The notes under the pieces: generated by a model
What the model saw: the letters and a program-made list of their open reading frames with translations, nothing else
Database searches by the model: none
Told to the model about the DNA's origin: nothing
Position numbers and translations under genes: made by a program
From: Calonectria ilicicola
Lineage: Eukaryota > Ascomycota > Sordariomycetes > Hypocreales > Nectriaceae
NCBI GenBank assembly: GCA_020809705.1
Contig: CP085832.1
Location: forward strand, 4,030,001 to 4,094,000
DNA: 64,000 bases
Direction: 5' to 3'
Part shown: positions 59,310 through 64,000 of the stretch, piece by piece
Position numbering within the stretch: the first letter of the stretch is position 1
How the letters are laid out: each line of letters starts with the position of its first letter

Positions 59310-61146
59310 ATGGACAACCAGCTACGCCAAATTTGGGCCAATGTGCTCTCTCTCGACCTGGATGAGGTTGGCGATGATGACAATTTGTTTGAATGTAAGA
59401 CACCTATTTGCAGACAGAAATATGCGTCCAGATCTAATCCGGTTTACAGTGGGAGGAGACTCGGTAAGCCCCGGTAAGGAATGTGGGCCGATCGCACTGA
59501 TGCCAATACTATCTAGGTCAAAGGCATTCTAATTATGGCCAAGGCAGCTGAACAAAAGCTGTATTTTGACATTCAAACATTATATGCGAGTGAGTATTGT
59601 CATCATTGCGCTGATTGGCCTTAATTTAAAATTACGGTGTGTAACCTTTTCTAGATCCAACTGTCGGGAGCTTGGCAAAAGCACTCGCTGAAGTCCAGAC
59701 TGTGAATGGCAGCCAACCTTTAGGGGTCAATGGAGATGAATCAACCAGTGATGGTGACCTACTCCAGAAGGCTCAATCCCGCATGGAAGAGCTGGGCAAC
59801 AGCAAAACTCAGGTTTTGCGGGTCACACAATTACGCGAAGATCAAGGTAAGAATGACCCAGAGAAAGGCGGTGGGAATATCACTCATAGAATGCAGTCGA
59901 TTTCATCCACATGACGGCACAGGGTGCCATCGGGGCATCGCCAACTTTCATCTACGAAGTGCAGGGACCAGCCGTCCGCGAGAAGCTAGAGCAAGCTATT
60001 GCGGCTTTGACACTGAAGCACCCTATTCTGCGTACCACTTTTGTGGACATCAATGATGAGTATTACCAAGTGCTCCAAGCTGAAGCTACCCCGGTACTCA
60101 TGGCCCGCTCTGGCCCCATCAAGGAATACGCACACCAAGCTAGCACTAGGGTAATACCTGCAGGGGATTCCACGGCATGCTATGCGCTAGTGGACGATGA
60201 TGGGACCTTGTTTTTTGTCTTCTCAATACTGCATTGCTTTTTCGACAGCTTTTCCAGGAAAATTATCGAGGAGGATCTGCTGCCCGCCCTTGAGAGCCCG
60301 AACGCCTTTGCCCAGGAGCCCGAACGCCTTTGGTACGGCGACTTTGCCAAGCAGTTGTACGCCGACTTGGACGAAGCTAGTTCAGATGCGTTCTGGCAAG
60401 ATTATCTCAAGGGTACCCACACTAGGTCTATCTACGATGGCTTGCCCGGCCCCGCGAAGCGCTTCGATGGCTCCGTCTACGAGAGAATGTCCACTAATGT
60501 GATGCAGGGCCGCCAAGTCCATCTCGCTGCAGCGATCACCACGGCATGGGCACTGACGCTCATGCATTGGTCAGGATCCAGGGACGTGGCTTTCACGTTG
60601 CTGACGCTAGGTCGCCTGTACCCGTACGAGGGGATTGATCGGCTCATCGGACTACTGGTCAAGGATCGCCCCTTTCGCGTCCAGGTGCAGGACCCCGCAG
60701 CGACCATCGAGTCGGTTTTGCTCGGTGTGCAGGGGGACATTGTATCCGCAGGCCAGCACGAGCATGCGCCGCGCAACTACAACCCGGGCGGTACGCCTTG
60801 TATGCAGTCCTATGTCAACATCAAGCTCGGCGGGTCTGAGCTGGAGCGCACAGTGGTCGACGGCATCACGCTAGCACCGCGGCGTGACCTAGAGCGGTGG
60901 GAGAGTGAGACACAGTACGCCGTGTACCTCGAGATGAAGCCACTCGCAGGTGAGAACGTGTTTGAGATGCGATACCATTCATCCATCATCGGTGACGCAC
61001 GTGCAGCCGAGCTTCTGCGCAATTTTGTGGCATTGCTCAAGGCAATTGGAACTTCCCCTGCCGCCACGACTGTGGGGAGTGTGCTCGAGACCGCCTCCGA
61101 TGGCGGCGTGGTATTGGCTTCACAAGTGAATGGCTTGCAGCAATGA
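59310..61146 (+). CDS. Free-standing carrier-condensation (T-C) NRPS didomain protein (FUM14-like role)
   Basis: Five exons: 59310-59394, 59450-59463, 59517-59590, 59655-59846 and 59897-61146. The carrier domain has DNQLRQIWANVLSL, then LFELGGDSVKG, where the phosphopantetheine serine lies in a 14-nt micro-exon, and IQTLYANPTVGSLAKAL. A linker leads to a condensation domain with DFIHMTAQG, LKHPILRTTFV, the active-site LHCFFDSFS (HxxxD retained; the usual first His and final Gly replaced) and a C-terminal GLLVKDRPFRVQ part. There is no adenylation domain; the neighbouring ligase probably supplies it. Such T-C proteins form esters or amides by transferring the carrier-bound acid to an alcohol or amine. 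Cytosolic. Confidence 0.86.
59450..59463 (+). other. 14-nt micro-exon encoding the phosphopantetheine attachment motif
   Basis: TGGGAGGAGACTCG lies between a CAG acceptor and a GTAAGC donor. Only its inclusion gives LGGDS in phase with both neighbouring exons. Confidence 0.8.
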
Positions 61147-61419
61147 ATGAGGCGGACACGGGTTTGTGGGCCAGGTCTCACCACTCGTCCCGTTTTCAGC
61201 TTGCCACATTGGCGGGTTGTCTTATTTTCCATCCCGTCACAGCAATCCCATGTTTTTGCGGGGTACTAAATAGCTAGGCAGGGCTGGTAGATAGTATATA
61301 ATTCATGCTCAATCGGGTCATGAAGCTTTATTACTTCAATCAATTACTTACTCCAACTATTACCTTTATCCACTGTTGTCCGAAAAAAGCATAGTAAGAG
61401 GATCTAAAGCTGTTTTGCT
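61147..61419. promoter_or_regulatory. Promoter of the 2OG dioxygenase gene
   Basis: A TATATAAT element at about 61295-61302 stands some 120 bp before the start codon; pyrimidine-rich leader follows. Confidence 0.5.
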
Positions 61420-62564
61420 ATGGACGCCGCTATCCAGTCCCTCCCCGACGTACCGGGTGATTTACCCGTTGCATCCCTCCCGACCATCAGCTATCGCAGC
61501 CTAGTAAATGGCGACGCTGATGAAGCGAACAAGCTTCTGTCTGTTTCTATTCGCGAAGGATTCTTTTATCTTGACCTCTCCGATGAAGACGCGTCGGACC
61601 CTACCCTAAACCATATTGACCAGGTCTACCAATTCATGAATCGATGGTTCAACCAACCCATAGAGACAAAGCTGGAGGAATTACAATCTGATTACACGGA
61701 CGGGTAAGCTCCCAACCCGAATTGTGGAGGAAGAGACTCAATTGCTTACCCTTACTATAGCTATAAGGCGCCTGGATACTTTGCCGGGCCCTATGAGGGG
61801 ACTCGCGACGCATATGAAAGTCTCAAGGTTAGTACGGCCATCTCACCTGCAACGTCAATTACTGCCATTAAAAAAAAGTGTTTACTAAATTATACCATTA
61901 GGTCTCTCATAAGACACTGCGTGCACAGACACCTGTATCACCTTGGATCAAATCTCAAGGTGACCTTTTCAAGACATATCTGGGTCGAGCCAATGATATC
62001 GCCCGACAACTGCTGGGCTCGCTCTCGACGGCAATGTCGATCCCATCCGGAGAAGGGTTCGAAACCTTTCACCAGACGAGCGAGGACTCCAACTCAGTTT
62101 TGGTGCTCCTTCGTTACCCATACGTACCCCCAGACCAACAATCCAAGACCGTGGGCCACAACAAGCACACCGATATCGGCAGTATCACCGTTCTCTTCAC
62201 TGACCAGTGGGGACTACAAGTGATGGCTGCAGACTCTCAACAGTGGGAATTTGTGGCGCCACGCCCTGGCTGCGCCATCATCAACGTTGGTGACACATTG
62301 CGCTTCCTCTCCAAAAAGAAGTTGCGATCTTGCCTTCATCGCGTGGTACCCGTGGAAGGACAGACCAGCGATCGCTACACAATTGCATACTTCCTGCGCC
62401 CTGATAATGGCGTGTCTTTTACTGACAGCAATGGGTCTACTGTTACCGCCGAAAACTGGCATGATCGCAAGTACGAGGTATTCCGGGCTACACATGAGGA
62501 GCAGCGTCAAGATACAATTCTCACCGGGGGATTGGAACCGGTGGCTGTTGGTGGTGGCAATTGA
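61420..62564 (+). CDS. Isopenicillin-N-synthase-like Fe(II)/2-oxoglutarate dioxygenase
   Basis: Three exons (first 61420-61704; introns about 61705-61761 and 61829-61902) joined at TDG-YKAPGYF and ESLK-VSHKTL, about 337 residues. The N-terminal DIOX_N part starts LPTISYRSLVNGD and has IREGFFYLDLSD. The double-stranded beta-helix core has HNKHTDIGSITVLF with the HxD iron ligands, LRSCLHRVVPVEG with the distal histidine, and RYTIAYFLRPD, in which arginine binds 2-oxoglutarate (RxT here rather than RxS). It would hydroxylate, desaturate or cyclise a small molecule. It follows the T-C gene by 273 bp in the same direction and belongs to the same cluster by position. Confidence 0.9.
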
Positions 62565-62998
62565 TGACATATTTGGAGTCTATGGTATCATAGATGGTAG
62601 ATGTATATTATGTAGCAAAGGATCACCAGTCTCACACTTTGGTCAATGAATGCGATTGGTGTTTATGGCAAGTCTGGCTGTACAACCAAAACTTGTTGGT
62701 GGTTGGATCCACATCTTAGAGGTGGTCAATTGGTTGCTTTGCGCCATGTCTAATTAGATCGGCCCTTTTTTCTCCCAATCTAAGACTTCAATTCCAGCCA
62801 CTTGCGGTGGTTGCGCTAAACGTCAGCATGAGTTGTACAGCGCCACCTCTTGGGTTTGGCAAAAGCAATTTTGTTTATTGTTGCTGCGAGACATGTGGAG
62901 ATGAGGGATTACTGAGATCGGGTTTAAAGGTTCGTGTCCTTTTCACTCTTTTGTGCATTCAATCACACGACAAACCTCCACTAGCCATATCTATTACC
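62565..62998. other. Intergenic region before the MFS gene
   Basis: 3' flank of the dioxygenase and promoter of the transporter; no gene seen. Confidence 0.4.
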
Positions 62999-64000
62999 AT
63001 GGCAATATCTCGTGTTTCCGATGTCGAGGAAGCGCGCACTCCATTGCTCGCAGCTGATGCGCTGCGAAATGAATATAGGCGAGATGCCGCCGGTGCGATT
63101 GAGTTCAATCCCAAGGGCGATCCGGAGAATCCGCTTGAATTCTCAACGTCGTATAAATGGGGCATCGTAGCTATGCTGGCTTATAGTTCCTTCACAGTGT
63201 ATGTATGATGAACACTAGTTGGAAAAACCCCAAGAATGCGACCCTTGATAGAGCTAATCTCATTATAACTAGTACATTCAACTGCATTTCAATTGCCCCA
63301 GTAGCGAGACAAGTTGTTAATGATCTCGAGGGCGATGATGGAGAAAGGTCATTGACTATCCTCCTGGTAACAATTTGGGAGCTTGGTGAAGCGATTGGGC
63401 CATTCCTAATCGCTCCTCTGTCCGAGATCTTCGGTCGCTATCCAGTCATGAACGCCTGCAACTTGCTATTCACCATGATGACAGCTTGCGTAGCTCTCGC
63501 GCAGAATACGAAGCTGCTCATCACCCTACGCGCACTGACCGGTTTGATTATAGCATCCAACGTGTTGAACCCGGCCATCGTTGGTGATTTGTTCGTACCA
63601 GACGAGCGAGGCAAAGCTCTGAGTCTCGTCATGTTCGCTACTGTTGTTGGCGGCGCAGTGGGACCAGCTTTCGGTGGCATCGTCACTGACCGTCTGGGCT
63701 GGCGGGCCGTGCCCTGGATGGGCGTTATCCTTACGGGGGTCGGCCAGCTCATGTACTTGTTCTATTTCCGGGAGACTTACAAGATTTCGATCCTCCGGAG
63801 TCGGATTGCTAGGTTCGAAAAGAAGACCAGAAAGTCATTCGCTACTAGCGCTTTGACAAAAAATATGGGACTCGAGAAGGACTCGCTAAATTTACGAACC
63901 TCCATAATTCGGCCCGCTGCAGTGTTCTGCAGCTCCGGTGTCCTGGCGACTCTGTCCTTGTTTGGTTCTAGCATATTTGCTTACCTTTATGTCGTCGCTG
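62999..64000 (+). CDS. MFS (DHA1-type) transporter, 3' truncated by window end
   Basis: Exons 62999-63198 and 63273 onward, joined at FTV-TFNCISIAPVA. The N-terminus carries the short acidic FNPKGDPENPLEFSTSYKW motif common to fungal DHA1 multidrug exporters. Helices include LLVTIWELGEAIGPFLIAPLSEIFGR (motif with the GR turn), ALTGLIIASNVLNPAIVGDLF, and VVGGAVGPAFGGIVTDRLGWRAV (motif C, antiporter signature). The central loop and the start of helix 7 are present when the window ends. It probably exports the cluster product or a related toxic compound. Confidence 0.9.

Noticed and set aside
57214..62564. Complete fumonisin-type cluster
   Set aside because: Only the split A and T-C architecture and a dioxygenase are comparable; there is no PKS, aminotransferase or P450 here, and the dioxygenase is IPNS-like rather than clearly Fum3-like.
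1..64000. Transposons, terminal inverted repeats, CRISPR arrays
   Set aside because: No transposase or reverse-transcriptase motifs and no regular repeat-spacer arrays were seen by eye.

Overview
This window is nuclear DNA of a filamentous ascomycete (Pezizomycotina). The evidence is short 45-85 nt introns with GTNNGT donors, CTAAC-like branch points and YAG acceptors; fungus-specific families (HET, RTA1, Zn2Cys6, Clr5-ankyrin, fungal rhodopsin-like, PARP-like); and dispersed one-gene transcription units. The families fit a sordariomycete, possibly a hypocrealean, but that is inference. I see no rRNA, convincing tRNA, CRISPR or intact transposon.

Layout. 0.3-5.1 kb: an Hsp70-like ATPase gene (minus) with a possible nonsense codon, divergent from a helical protein gene (plus) whose frame breaks at homopolymers. 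5.7-10.1 kb: an SNG1/DUF3533 membrane protein, an atypical SDR and a rhodopsin-like membrane protein. 12.3-25.2 kb: a nitrogen and peptide scavenging neighbourhood with a secreted S10 carboxypeptidase, an OPT oligopeptide transporter, a membrane-anchored double-module amidohydrolase, and a divergent ornithine-cyclodeaminase-like/proline-racemase-like pair that fits hydroxyproline or proline metabolism. 25.9-36.7 kb: a HET-domain protein, a PhyH-type dioxygenase, an SDR, a tubby-like protein and a polytopic membrane protein. 39-44.7 kb: a Zn2Cys6 regulator, an RTA1-like protein and a single-pass secreted-domain protein.

45.8-48.9 kb holds the most striking pair. A five-exon PARP-like ADP-ribosyltransferase that keeps an H-Y-E triad lies on the same strand as a microbial-type poly(ADP-ribose) glycohydrolase. 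This is a candidate writer/eraser module. An F-box protein and a 62-residue secreted six-cysteine peptide, visible only after splicing, follow. A 1177-residue Clr5-like/ankyrin protein occupies 52.3-56.0 kb.

57.2-64 kb is a compact secondary-metabolism cluster that runs off the right edge: a stand-alone adenylating ligase, divergent from a free-standing carrier-condensation (T-C) didomain protein, then an IPNS-like 2-oxoglutarate dioxygenase and an MFS exporter. The split A plus T-C architecture recalls the Fum10/Fum14 acylation pair of the fumonisin pathway, but no polyketide synthase is visible here. Exon structures were reconstructed by hand from reading frames and splice motifs; no database search was possible.
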